Of a stretch of DNA of 64,000 nt, positions 33,425 through 45,021 are shown one piece after another. Source of the stretch: Saccharomyces mikatae IFO 1815 (taxonomy: Eukaryota; Ascomycota; Saccharomycetes; Saccharomycetales; Saccharomycetaceae). A program made the position numbers and the translations under genes. The notes below the pieces were generated by a model. That model searched no databases. It was not told the DNA's origin and saw nothing but the letters and a program-made list of their open reading frames with translations. The number at the start of each line of letters is the position of its first letter. The first letter of the stretch is position 1. The DNA lies in the NCBI RefSeq assembly GCF_947241705.1, contig NC_079261.1, positions 558,001-622,000 of the forward strand, given 5' to 3'.

Positions 33425-36178
33425 TCATGGTACTCTCTTGGCTTCTTTATCACCAATAATATCTGGCACATATGCCGCAGAATCTCCACCGTCTTCCTCT
33501 AACATTGAAGATATGCGTGGCCTAACACCTTCTGAATCCAGATAGCTACTAGACCAATTACTACCTTCGCTCAACGAACGTTTGGTTGCAACAGCTTTCA
33601 CACATGGCAAACGGTTTTGCTTGTCAATAACATCATCTGAAAACTGGGGTTTAATTGAAAATTCTCCATCGGTATGGATCGCATATTCGTCATCCCCTTC
33701 TTCATCCTGTTCGTTCAACCCGATTTCTATAAATCCTTTAGTTTGTAGTACCGGTGCTGGTAAACCTTTGCCCTCACTATAGAGAGCATTGTGGTCCTCT
33801 TCTTCTGAAGAACTTACTTCCTGAATAATAGAGTCAGTATTTGAAGAGGATATCTTGAACAACCCTCTCTTGGACGAGCGTCTAGCATTTTTGCCATGCC
33901 GGGTTGTGGGATACGACCTCTTGCCTGTCCAAGGCCTTTGAGTCCCAAATCTGGGCAAAACGGACTCCTTCAGCTTGTTGTTTTTGTTCGCTCTATTATC
34001 AATAGTTATAGCTGGAGCAGCTGTTGTGATATCGTAAAAGGAATCTGTTCTTGAGCTTCTCTCAGAAGTGCTCGATGCTGTCGATATAATGCTTAAATCC
34101 CTCCTGACAAACTTCCTACCGTATCCATTCGTCATTTTCTCGGATGAGGCTGAATATTGTGACGTTGTCTCTGAGCCTTTTCGTATATAGCTCGGTTTGA
34201 CTGTCTCAGAAATCTTAAATGACGAGTTGTTACCATCAGTGGAGTATTCGGAAATGTAAGTGTCATTAGAAATCTGCGATATCTCTGATAATGGTCGGGT
34301 CCGTATCGGTGGGGGAGAAACTTTTCCATCGAAAGAAATGGACCTAGAATTCTCCACAGATTCACTGTCATAATTACCAGTTGAAGTTTGAGATATTTCA
34401 CTTGATACGGATGATTTAAAACGTTTAAGCCGGGGTTCTTCTATTCTGATGTGTTCGTTTAATAACACATCTGGGGCTATTTTTAGGCTCTCCACTGTGT
34501 TCCCATAAGCCTTGTTACTATCTAATGTAGTATTATTAGTGTCCCGTAATGCTATTGTACTAACTACATTTTTTCTCAATGATTCTTTAGAATTTGTCTT
34601 TAAAGAAGCTGTACCAGTACCAGTTCTTGATTTCGGGGGAGAACTACCATTTTTTCTTAGAAAAGATTCTGAGGGGGGGGCTCTTCTATTATTTGGCACT
34701 AGGACATTGCTAACTCCGGTGTGGATACTGCTATTACTGTTGCTATTAGAGTTCTTTTTTGACTTGAAAAAACTGGAAACTTTTTGTAAAAAATTACTGG
34801 ACTTTGGAGGAGAACTTGCAATAGAGTGACTATAAACTCTCTGTGAAGATATTGTGGAAAAATTTCGATGAAGAATCTTTGATGAATCTTTGGATTTCTT
34901 TCTGCTAATTGGAGTCATCGACGTTACAATATCTGAGCCTTTATTCAACATTTTACTCAATGAAGTAGCCCTGGAAAGTTCGAGCGAAGGCTTCAGGACA
35001 TCGTCGGTAAGGTTATTAATGTCGTTATGCGTGGCACTTTCAATGACTTTTTTCACTGATAAAACTGACCTGCTTCTCTTCGGATATTTACAGTTTTCTT
35101 GCTTTTTGCCCTGTGCTAACAGTAATAACCACAGACCAGAAAGTGAGTCGCATTTTTTTTTTAAAATAGATTGTTTTATGGCCTGTGTATCAACACCTGA
35201 ACGTTTAAGACGCTTCAGCAATCGTCTTTCTAATTTACTTTTGAACTGAGTTCCGCCACTACGTTGTCTGCACAGAATTTTTTCTGTTTGGTCTAAGACC
35301 ACTGAACCATAAGGCTGTAAGAAAGGGTGGCGCAAAACCTGTGGTAACGATGGACGTTCCCCCGGATTTTTAGCCAAAAGTCGTGAGATTAAATCTTTAG
35401 CATCATCGGGAATAAACTTGGAATCATACTTTGGTTCTTCATTGACGATCTTCCATTTAGTTTTAACTTCATCATCATCATCAAAAGGCAAATATCCTGT
35501 AATAAGTGTGTATAATATTACTCCCAATGACCATATATCAATCTTAAAGCCATCATATGTCTTTCTCTCGATCAATTCGGGCGCCATATAAACAGTGGTA
35601 CCGCAAACTGTTTCTAGTGTTGTCTTTGTCATGCACTCCCTTGTGAAGCCAAAGTCCGTTAGTTTAGCATTGCCATTTCTGTCTAATAGAATGTTCTCCA
35701 ATTTCAGGTCCCTATGAACACAATGCATAGAATGCGCATAATAAACAGCACCTGAAATCTGTGCAAACAACTCTCCGCATTCCAGTAACGATAATCTACG
35801 CAATGAAAGTAAATGATCATATAATTCCTTTCCTGGGCAGTATTCTAGTGCCATCCACACTTTTGATTCTGTCACTATCACCTCGTAAAGTTTTGTAATA
35901 TAAGGAAAATCGAACTGTCTGTGGTAAAATACTTCTCTGACGATGTTAGGGTCATTTTTATCGCTTGTCTTTAAGCACACTTTACGATGCGTTGGCCTAT
36001 GGAGCGCTAAATACACTTTCCCAAAACTCCCTTCTCCTATTTGTTTTAAAATCTTGTAGTTTCCTACTTCAGTCAACTCATCTGAAGTAAACTGGCCGTA
36101 CAGTCGATTATACGATGATCCGATAATGCTCTTTATATTATTCTGCTCCACCCTCGAAGATCCAATAAGATTAACCAT
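33425..36178 (-). CDS. YPL150W: Ser/Thr protein kinase YPL150W
   Basis: An SNF1/Kin-type Ser/Thr kinase whose cellular role is unsettled in S. cerevisiae; phosphoinositide binding has been reported there. The kinase domain is at about residues 40-300 with IGEGSFGKV, HRDLKLEN, DFG and the activation segment CGTTVYMAPE. A basic region follows (about 315-360), then about 550 residues of Ser/Asn-rich low-complexity sequence. The frame is open to 36268 but starts there with TTG; the ATG at 36176-36178 gives 917 residues against 901 in S. cerevisiae. A run of eight G (C on the coding strand) at 34673-34680 lies in the disordered region. Confidence 0.92.
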   Translation of the reverse strand: MVNLIGSSRVEQNNIKSIIGSSYNRLYGQFTSDELTEVGNYKILKQIGEGSFGKVYLALHRPTHRKVCLKTSDKNDPNIVREVFYHRQFDFPYITKLYEVIVTESKVWMALEYCPGKELYDHLLSLRRLSLLECGELFAQISGAVYYAHSMHCVHRDLKLENILLDRNGNAKLTDFGFTRECMTKTTLETVCGTTVYMAPELIERKTYDGFKIDIWSLGVILYTLITGYLPFDDDDEVKTKWKIVNEEPKYDSKFIPDDAKDLISRLLAKNPGERPSLPQVLRHPFLQPYGSVVLDQTEKILCRQRSGGTQFKSKLERRLLKRLKRSGVDTQAIKQSILKKKCDSLSGLWLLLLAQGKKQENCKYPKRSRSVLSVKKVIESATHNDINNLTDDVLKPSLELSRATSLSKMLNKGSDIVTSMTPISRKKSKDSSKILHRNFSTISSQRVYSHSIASSPPKSSNFLQKVSSFFKSKKNSNSNSNSSIHTGVSNVLVPNNRRAPPSESFLRKNGSSPPKSRTGTGTASLKTNSKESLRKNVVSTIALRDTNNTTLDSNKAYGNTVESLKIAPDVLLNEHIRIEEPRLKRFKSSVSSEISQTSTGNYDSESVENSRSISFDGKVSPPPIRTRPLSEISQISNDTYISEYSTDGNNSSFKISETVKPSYIRKGSETTSQYSASSEKMTNGYGRKFVRRDLSIISTASSTSERSSRTDSFYDITTAAPAITIDNRANKNNKLKESVLPRFGTQRPWTGKRSYPTTRHGKNARRSSKRGLFKISSSNTDSIIQEVSSSEEEDHNALYSEGKGLPAPVLQTKGFIEIGLNEQDEEGDDEYAIHTDGEFSIKPQFSDDVIDKQNRLPCVKAVATKRSLSEGSNWSSSYLDSEGVRPRISSMLEEDGGDSAAYVPDIIGDKEAKRVP

Positions 36179-36827
36179 GACGAGCAGTATAATTACCAAT
36201 GGATGGGTCTCTAGTATCCGCCAACAATGTACAAGGTAAAGTTTCCTTTTCAATTCAGAGGTGGTCAATAATGAAAAATGAAACGAAATATGGTGATGAA
36301 AAACAGTATTCCGATAATGTGATCCTTATTGAGTTCGAAATATAGGTATTCAAATTACCAAAATGTTCTAAAACACTATAGGTGGTAAATACAATACCTT
36401 TCTTTATTCATACAAGATATTTATTAAATACAGCTGATAGGTATCGTATTCTCAAGATTAGTAGGACGTCCACGCGGTCAGTAGTGTCAAGATAGGCCGT
36501 AAATCACTACATAAATTCATGGTGCTTTAGTAAACGTCTGTTCAACTAAGCTGATATTTGTCCGCAAGAAAATAGCGTTCAATGTAGCAGGAAAGGCTAC
36601 TTAGTCCAGAATATGGGTGAACGTTCCTGTCTCCGTTTAGAGCTCAATATACCTTCAATTGGTTATGCAATTACTTGAAATACCCTAATCATCTAATACG
36701 GAAAAGCTGGAATTTTACTATCAATAAAAGATTCGATGTGAAGTTACCAATAGTTATTGACTACATCTTCGTGGCTTAAACCATTTCTAAGAACGCAGGA
36801 AATCGTATTACATGAAGATAAACTAAT
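36179..36827. promoter_or_regulatory. Divergent YPL150W-PRP46 promoter region
   Basis: A 649-base divergent interval of ordinary A/T-rich composition. I recognise no specific site and no ORF worth calling. Confidence 0.4.
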
Positions 36828-38183
36828 ATGGTCGAAGATGATTACAAAGGTGAAAGTTTAGGAGAAATAGACGAGTTTTACTCCAGGATACGTTGGAATA
36901 ATCAATTTTCTTATATGGCTACTTTACCATCCCATTTACAAAGAGAAATAGAAGACAGGAAATCTCTATTAGCACGATATGATACATATACGAGTAAATT
37001 GACTGCTTCTGGTAGTGGAAGCGAGAAAGTTCCTTCGCAGGATGGACTTAAAAGTTTACCAAAAACATCTCAAGAATTAATCACTAAGAAGGACCAAAAT
37101 GCGCAGGCATCAACTTTTGTGGATGAAATTTTCCAACCAAAAGTTTCTGAAGAATTCATAGTTAAAAGATATGAAAAGCTATTATCACAAAAGCCCGAAT
37201 GGCACGCACCATGGAAACTTTCACGCGTTATCAATGGTCATCTTGGATGGGTGCGATGTGCCGCAATCGATCCCGTTAACAACGAGTGGTTTATCACCGG
37301 GAGTAATGATACAACAATGAAAGTGTGGGATCTTGCAACAGGCAAATTGAGAACCACTTTAGCAGGGCATGTAATGACAGTAAGAGATATTGCTATCTCA
37401 GATCGACACCCATATTTGTTTTCTGTCAGTGAAGACAAGACAGTCAAATGCTGGGACCTAGAAAAAAACCAGATTATTAGAGACTACTATGGACACTTAT
37501 CCGGGGTTCGTACCGTGAGTATACATCCAACGTTGGACCTCATAGCTACTGCAGGCCGAGATAGTGTTATTAAACTCTGGGACATAAGAACCAGGGTACC
37601 TGTCATTACACTAGTTGGTCATAAAGGTCCAATCAATCAAGTACAATGTACTCCAGTGGACCCTCAAATAGTGAGTTCATCGACTGATGCCACAGTAAGG
37701 CTGTGGGACGTAGTTGCCGGGAAAGCGATGAAAGTTTTAACACATCATAAGAGGTCTGTGAGAGCTACTGCGTTACATCCGAAGGAGTTCTCGGTGGCAT
37801 CTGCATGTACTGATGATATTAGATCATGGGGACTAGTAGAAGGGTCTTTGCTAACCAATTTTGAGTCTGAAAAGACTGGAATAATCAATACTTTAAGCAT
37901 TAATCAAGATGATGTATTATTTGCTGGCGGCGATAATGGGATACTTTCCTTTTATGACTATAAATCCGGGCATAAATATCAATCATTGGCCACGAAAGAA
38001 ATGGTAGGCTCTCTAGAAGGTGAACGCAGTGTTCTGTGTAGCACTTTCGACAAAACAGGCCTAAGATTGATCACCGGAGAAGCAGACAAGAGCATAAAAA
38101 TTTGGAAACAAGATGAGACGGCAACGAAAATGTCAGAACCTGGGCTAGAATGGAATCCCAATCTAAGCACCAAACGATTTTAG
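36828..38183 (+). CDS. PRP46: WD40 splicing factor Prp46
   Basis: Prp46 is the yeast PLRG1 homologue, a core member of the Prp19-associated NTC of the activated spliceosome. The 451 residues equal the S. cerevisiae length. An N-terminal helical region (about 1-130) is followed by seven WD40 blades, clear from repeated motifs such as [33 protein letters not shown] and [16 protein letters not shown]. It ends 75 bases from the convergent RRD2 stop codon. ATG at 36828 is the first in frame. Confidence 0.97.
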   Translation: MVEDDYKGESLGEIDEFYSRIRWNNQFSYMATLPSHLQREIEDRKSLLARYDTYTSKLTASGSGSEKVPSQDGLKSLPKTSQELITKKDQNAQASTFVDEIFQPKVSEEFIVKRYEKLLSQKPEWHAPWKLSRVINGHLGWVRCAAIDPVNNEWFITGSNDTTMKVWDLATGKLRTTLAGHVMTVRDIAISDRHPYLFSVSEDKTVKCWDLEKNQIIRDYYGHLSGVRTVSIHPTLDLIATAGRDSVIKLWDIRTRVPVITLVGHKGPINQVQCTPVDPQIVSSSTDATVRLWDVVAGKAMKVLTHHKRSVRATALHPKEFSVASACTDDIRSWGLVEGSLLTNFESEKTGIINTLSINQDDVLFAGGDNGILSFYDYKSGHKYQSLATKEMVGSLEGERSVLCSTFDKTGLRLITGEADKSIKIWKQDETATKMSEPGLEWNPNLSTKRF

Positions 38184-38258
38184 TGATGAGAGATCGAAAA
38201 AGTAAGTGATCTACATATGTGTATACACGGTGATATATTTTTATAAATGGGCATGTTT

Positions 38259-39335
38259 TTAATCAAAGGGTATTGGTTTGTGATGTTTTTTACTCATCTC
38301 GGTAGCCGCAATTGCACTTGGTAATTTGATACCACAGCAATCTCCCCAATTACTATGAACATGACCTTCAAAGTTGCACTCATCATCCACATCAGTCCCG
38401 TCATGTATATGACCTCTCGGGGGGGATACGCCTTCTGGACAGGGTAAAAAATCGCTAAAATAAAAATGTTGCATAATGGGCAATTTACTGAGGACTTCAG
38501 CTTCATACATTTTTATCATTCCTTCGGCAACTTTTGACCAGGTCTTTACACCGCTGATGTCATCTAACATGGGAGAATGCCATCTTAAGGAGGCAGATGA
38601 CTTTACCTTATTAATGAAGTCTATACAACCAAAGTACAAATACCGATTAGCAAACATTTCTACAAGCTCATTATTGTGAATCGATATTGGTTTTAAATGC
38701 TTGTGGCTAGTTAATTGGAAGGCGCCAAATAGAAATGGAAGGAAATGATAATCATCTAGTCCCCAAACACCATGCGAACCGGCAGGCTCAAGCCAATATC
38801 TAGTTTCCAGTATTCTCATTATCTTAAGATATTCTATAAAAACTTTTAGTATAAGGTTTGTCGAATCATTTGAGAGATTGAATACCCCATATTTATAGAG
38901 TCCGTAAAGTAAACACATGAAGTTTAGTTCATGTCCTGAACCATAATCAATTCTTCTTTTATTACCCCATGATTCGTCGAGATAAATGGATAATTGTTCC
39001 AACTGTTCATCTGTAAGAGAAGGAAATTCAGACCGTAAAAATTTCCTGGAACTCTGTGACACTTCGTCATAAAAATCCCTGAATTCAATTTTACCAAATC
39101 TCGAACTATTTGCATCCTTCACTACTGGATGCTTCTGAATAATATCTCTTATATACGAAAGTAAGTTCATCATTCTACTTATTGGCTCGGATACTGGCTC
39201 TTCGTATTGTGAATTTTCGTGCCCTTTGACGGATTCAGCCAGATCTATGATAAATTTAGTGAAATTGGCTCTCGTTTGAGACTCCTCCCATAACTTCATG
39301 TCCCCCGAGGTCAATAGCCTTTTTTCTGGTAGCAT
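38259..39335 (-). CDS. RRD2: PP2A activator / prolyl isomerase Rrd2 (PTPA)
   Basis: Rrd2 (Ypa2) is one of two yeast PTPA proteins that activate PP2A-type phosphatases and show peptidyl-prolyl isomerase activity. The 358 residues equal the S. cerevisiae length and the protein is recognisable along its whole length; the PTPA hallmarks YGSGHELNF (about 136-144) and GVWGLDDYHFLPFLFG (about 199-214) are intact. ATG at 39333-39335 is the first in frame. It shares a 770-base divergent region with RAD53. Confidence 0.96.
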   Translation of the reverse strand: MLPEKRLLTSGDMKLWEESQTRANFTKFIIDLAESVKGHENSQYEEPVSEPISRMMNLLSYIRDIIQKHPVVKDANSSRFGKIEFRDFYDEVSQSSRKFLRSEFPSLTDEQLEQLSIYLDESWGNKRRIDYGSGHELNFMCLLYGLYKYGVFNLSNDSTNLILKVFIEYLKIMRILETRYWLEPAGSHGVWGLDDYHFLPFLFGAFQLTSHKHLKPISIHNNELVEMFANRYLYFGCIDFINKVKSSASLRWHSPMLDDISGVKTWSKVAEGMIKMYEAEVLSKLPIMQHFYFSDFLPCPEGVSPPRGHIHDGTDVDDECNFEGHVHSNWGDCCGIKLPSAIAATEMSKKHHKPIPFD

Positions 39336-39494
39336 TTTCTTGCAGATTTGTATACTCTTCTTTTCTAAAAATGTCTTCTTAGGACTAGCATAAAATCTAC
39401 TGTCAAGTTACTGATATCCATATTGTTAGATCGCATTTGATGGGATCCTATTCTGTGCTTACTCAAGCGAACACATAAAAATAAAGGATAAACG

Positions 39495-39501
39495 TTACCC
39501 G
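39495..39501 (-). promoter_or_regulatory. Reb1-type site upstream of RRD2
   Basis: TTACCCG on the + strand (CGGGTAA on the RRD2 strand) lies 160 bases upstream of the RRD2 ATG, the usual distance for Reb1 in yeast promoters. Confidence 0.5.
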
Positions 39502-39868
39502 AAATATACATAAAGGCGGCTATTATAGTACCCCAAAATGTACAACATTTTAGTGTAGATCGCAGAAACTGTTAAAAGATATATATATACACTAATTGGA
39601 CTGATTCATATCCTTCTAGATCGAATTCTCGGACGGATGTGATCCTCTGCACTATGATAGCGGAAAATAAATAATGGAAAATAAGCACATTAGAATACTT
39701 ATTCCGTTACTGCGTAAGCTTTTCATTGTACTGGTACTATATTTTGTTTCATCGATGCACAAACATGGTTGATTTTGTAGACTAAAATATAAAGGCTTTT
39801 AAAGTGTCCAATGAAAGACGTATTTGCTAATAGATCTCCTTTCATTTTGAGTGGGCGATGTGGTGTGA

Positions 39869-39899
39869 ACGCGTTGATACGGCAACGAGTGCGACGCGT
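39869..39899 (+). promoter_or_regulatory. Two MCB elements of RAD53
   Basis: ACGCGT occurs at 39869-39874 and again at 39894-39899, 207-237 bases upstream of the RAD53 ATG. ACGCGT is the MluI cell-cycle box bound by MBF (Mbp1-Swi6). RAD53 is known in S. cerevisiae to peak at G1/S through MCBs, so both the pair and the location agree. Confidence 0.85.
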
Positions 39900-40105
39900 T
39901 AACATTGGCAGAAAAATTAATACCGTGGGTGGAACTATGGAAATGAATATACCTACAGGTAAAGGTAAGGCTCAGAAGATAAAGGGTAGCAACGTCACCA
40001 TTTTGAAAATCTGTGGTTCAGGGAGAGGGGAAAAAAGAAATAAAGAGCCGTGAAGAATAGTGAAGAATAGTGAAAAGAGGTAGCATTACACAACATCGAA
40101 TAAAA

Positions 40106-42574
40106 ATGGAAAGTACTACCCAACCCACACAGCAGTCCACGCAGGCCACCCAAAGGTTTTTGATTGAGAAGTTCTCGCAAGAACAAATCGGCGAAAATAT
40201 CGTGTGCAGAATCATTTGTACGACGGGTCAGATTCCAATTAGAGACTTGTCGGCAGATATTTCACAGATCCTGAAGGAAAAGCGATCTATCAAGAAGGTG
40301 TGGACATTTGGTAGAAATCCTGCATGTGACTATCATTTGGGAAATATCTCTAGGCTATCTAATAAGCATTTTCAAATTTTACTGGGGGAAGATGGTAATC
40401 TTCTACTAAATGACATTTCTACTAACGGCACCTGGTTAAATGGACAAAAAGCCGAGAAGAACAGCAACCAGTTATTATCGCAAGGCGACGAAATAACCGT
40501 CGGCGTAGGTGTAGAATCGGATATTCTATCTTTAGTTATTTTCATAAATGATAAATTTAGGCAGAACCTCGAGCAGAACAAAGTTGACCGTATAAGATCT
40601 AACTTAAAAAACAAGTCCAAGATAGCGTCCCCGGGTCTAGCGTCTTCCACTGCATCGGCTATTATGACCCATAAAACTGGTATTTTTAGGGATTTTTCGA
40701 TTATCGACGAAGTGGTGGGTCAGGGTGCCTTTGCCACAGTAAAGAAGGCTATTGAAAGAACTACTGGTAAAACATTTGCGGTAAAGATTATAAGTAAGCG
40801 TAAAGTAATAGGTAATATGGATGGTGTGACAAGAGAGTTGGAAGTGCTGCAGAAGCTCAATCATCCAAGAATAGTGCGTTTGAAAGGATTTTACGAAGAC
40901 GCAGATAGTTACTATATGGTGATGGAGTTTGTTTCTGGCGGTGACTTGATGGATTTTGTTGCTGCTCATGGTGCTGTTGGAGAAGACGCAGGAAGAGAGA
41001 TATCTAGACAGATACTCACAGCTGTAAAGTACATTCACTCTATGGGAATCAGTCATCGTGACCTAAAGCCCGATAATATTCTTATTGAACAAGATGATCC
41101 TGTGTTAGTAAAGATAACGGATTTCGGTCTGGCAAAAGTACAGGGAAACGGGTCTTTTATGAAAACGTTTTGTGGTACCTTAGCATACGTGGCACCTGAA
41201 GTTATCAGAGGCAAAGACTCATCCGCATCTCCTGACGAATACGAAGAAAGAAATGAATATTCCTCATTAGTGGATATGTGGTCAATGGGATGTCTTGTAT
41301 ATGTCATTTTGACTGGTCACTTACCTTTTAGCGGGAGTACTCAGGACCAACTTTATAAACAAATTGGAAGAGGCTCTTATCATGAAGGGCCCCTGAAGGA
41401 TTTTCGGATATCTGAAGAAGCTAGAGATTTTATAGATTCACTGTTACAAGTTGATCCAAGCAATAGGTTGACCGCTGCAAAAGCTTTGGATCATCCTTGG
41501 ATCAAAATGGGTCCGTTTAGTTCACAATCATATGGTGACATGTCGCAAATATCTCTATCGCAATCCTTATCCCAACAGAAATTATTGGAAAATATGGACG
41601 ATGCCCAATACGAGTTTATCAAAGCACAAAGAAAGTTGCAGTTGGAAAAGCAACAACTTCAGGAACAGGATCAAGAAGACCAAGATGACAGAGTCCAAGG
41701 ATTTAAGATACCCGTCCATCCTCCTATTCGATATACACAGCCTAAAAATATCGAAGCAGACGTTCGAGAACAAAAAATCATGCATTCCAATAAAGCTACC
41801 AATACCAGGAGCTCGAAAAAAAAGGGAAACGGCAGGTTTTTGACTTTACAACCTTTACCTGACAGTATTATACAGGAGAGCCTAGAAATTCAACAAGGTG
41901 TAAACCCATTTTTCATCGGGAGATCCGAGGATTGTAACTGTAAAATTGAAGATAATAGATTATCACGAGTACATTGCTTTATTTTCAAGAAAAGACATGC
42001 AGTCGGAAAAAGTATGAATGAATCTCCGGCACAAGGTTTAGATGATATTTGGTATTGCCACACGGGAACTAATGTAAGCTATTTGAATAATAGTCGGATG
42101 ATTCAAGGTACAAAAATTCTTTTACAAGACGGAGATGAAATCAAGATCATTTGGGATAAAAACAATGAATTTGTCATTGGTTTTAAAGTGGAAATTAATG
42201 ACACCACAGGACTTTTCAACGATGGGTTGAGTATGATGCAAGAACAAAGGGTAGTGATGAAACAAACAACTGAAGAGAAAGATCTGGTCAAAAAGCTAAC
42301 TCAGATGATGGCGGCTCAACGTGCAAACCAGCCGCCAATTTCTTCTTTGTCTGTGGAAACTAAGAAGCCGCAAATTAGCGTCACAGGTAATAGCAGCAAT
42401 AACTCGGTACTGAGCGATTTGGTAGAAACACCAAGTAATGCAAATACAGGGAATATTTTAAAGAGAATACATTCAGTGAGTTTGTCGCAATCACAAATTG
42501 ATCCTAGTAAAAAGATTAAAAGGGCAAAGTTGGACCAAACCTCAAAAGACCCCGAGAATTTGCAATTCTCGTAA
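40106..42574 (+). CDS. RAD53: DNA damage checkpoint kinase Rad53
   Basis: Rad53 is the Chk2-type effector kinase activated by Mec1 and Tel1 after DNA damage or replication stress. Domains in order: N-terminal TQ cluster (Thr5, 8, 12, 15), FHA1 (about 30-155), kinase (about 200-467) with VVGQGAFATV, HRDLKPDN, DFG and GTLAYVAPE, FHA2 (about 575-730) with the FIGRSEDC and LSRVHCFI motifs, and a C-terminal nuclear-localisation region (KKIKRAKL). The open frame reaches 40070 with GTG; ATG at 40106 gives 822 residues (821 in S. cerevisiae) and starts MESTTQPTQQS, matching the known N-terminus. Confidence 0.97.
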   Translation: MESTTQPTQQSTQATQRFLIEKFSQEQIGENIVCRIICTTGQIPIRDLSADISQILKEKRSIKKVWTFGRNPACDYHLGNISRLSNKHFQILLGEDGNLLLNDISTNGTWLNGQKAEKNSNQLLSQGDEITVGVGVESDILSLVIFINDKFRQNLEQNKVDRIRSNLKNKSKIASPGLASSTASAIMTHKTGIFRDFSIIDEVVGQGAFATVKKAIERTTGKTFAVKIISKRKVIGNMDGVTRELEVLQKLNHPRIVRLKGFYEDADSYYMVMEFVSGGDLMDFVAAHGAVGEDAGREISRQILTAVKYIHSMGISHRDLKPDNILIEQDDPVLVKITDFGLAKVQGNGSFMKTFCGTLAYVAPEVIRGKDSSASPDEYEERNEYSSLVDMWSMGCLVYVILTGHLPFSGSTQDQLYKQIGRGSYHEGPLKDFRISEEARDFIDSLLQVDPSNRLTAAKALDHPWIKMGPFSSQSYGDMSQISLSQSLSQQKLLENMDDAQYEFIKAQRKLQLEKQQLQEQDQEDQDDRVQGFKIPVHPPIRYTQPKNIEADVREQKIMHSNKATNTRSSKKKGNGRFLTLQPLPDSIIQESLEIQQGVNPFFIGRSEDCNCKIEDNRLSRVHCFIFKKRHAVGKSMNESPAQGLDDIWYCHTGTNVSYLNNSRMIQGTKILLQDGDEIKIIWDKNNEFVIGFKVEINDTTGLFNDGLSMMQEQRVVMKQTTEEKDLVKKLTQMMAAQRANQPPISSLSVETKKPQISVTGNSSNNSVLSDLVETPSNANTGNILKRIHSVSLSQSQIDPSKKIKRAKLDQTSKDPENLQFS

Positions 42575-44601
<2,027 letters not shown>

Positions 44602-45021
44602 GTTAAACCTTTTCTTTCTTTTGCGCCCTGTTTTCCTTCCGCCATCTTGAAGAATGCTTCCATAAATAAAAATAGCAAACAATACTTATAGTGTATTCAA
44701 AAATATAATAATAAGGCATACTATCTTACTTTAAGTGCAAAAGCTCATTGTCTTCACGTAGTATTCTAGATAGCTCTTTACTCCACGGTCGGTAGTATCT
44801 CTGAAGTGAACAATGCGGGTAGCTTAGAGATGCGGCTCGAAAATCTCCTTGTTTATACTTTTCCAATAGCGGAACAATTGATGATAAAACAATGTAAGCA
44901 GAAGGGAACAGAAAAAAAAGAAATACACTACAGAGATTAACAGGCTGCGCTGTAGCCATTCTTGAAATCGAAACAATTAGAGCACTAATACACATCTGAC
45001 CATACTAATAAGTTCTTTTTG
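44602..45021. other. PEP4-KIP2 spacer with candidate antisense small gene
   Basis: This 420-base spacer contains the PEP4 3' flank and KIP2 promoter. It also contains an 89-codon open frame on the opposite strand, described separately. Confidence 0.5.
44726..44995 (-). CDS. Candidate small membrane protein, antisense between PEP4 and KIP2
   Basis: I do not recognise this frame. It encodes 89 residues from ATG 44993-44995, or 77 from a second ATG at 44957-44959, and fills most of the PEP4-KIP2 spacer. The N-terminal half has one strong hydrophobic segment (about residues 19-43, LCSVFLFFLFPSAYIVLSS), followed by a charged, Tyr/Arg/Leu-containing tail rich in normal protein residues. This layout is typical of small single-pass proteins. 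Against it: no such gene is annotated there in S. cerevisiae as far as I remember, the 5' end lies inside the KIP2 promoter, and frames of this length can be chance. Confidence 0.3.
   Translation of the reverse strand: MCISALIVSISRMATAQPVNLCSVFLFFLFPSAYIVLSSIVPLLEKYKQGDFRAASLSYPHCSLQRYYRPWSKELSRILREDNELLHLK

Larger units (their letters stand above)
39336..40105. promoter_or_regulatory. Divergent RRD2-RAD53 promoter region
   Basis: A 770-base region. It contains a Reb1-type site near RRD2 and two MCB elements near RAD53, listed separately. An 80-codon ATG-started open frame (39811-40053) lies over the MCBs and ends 52 bases before the RAD53 ATG. Directly after it, 40050-40079 is three tandem copies of a 10-base unit (GTGAAGAATA, the third diverged). 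Confidence 0.55.
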
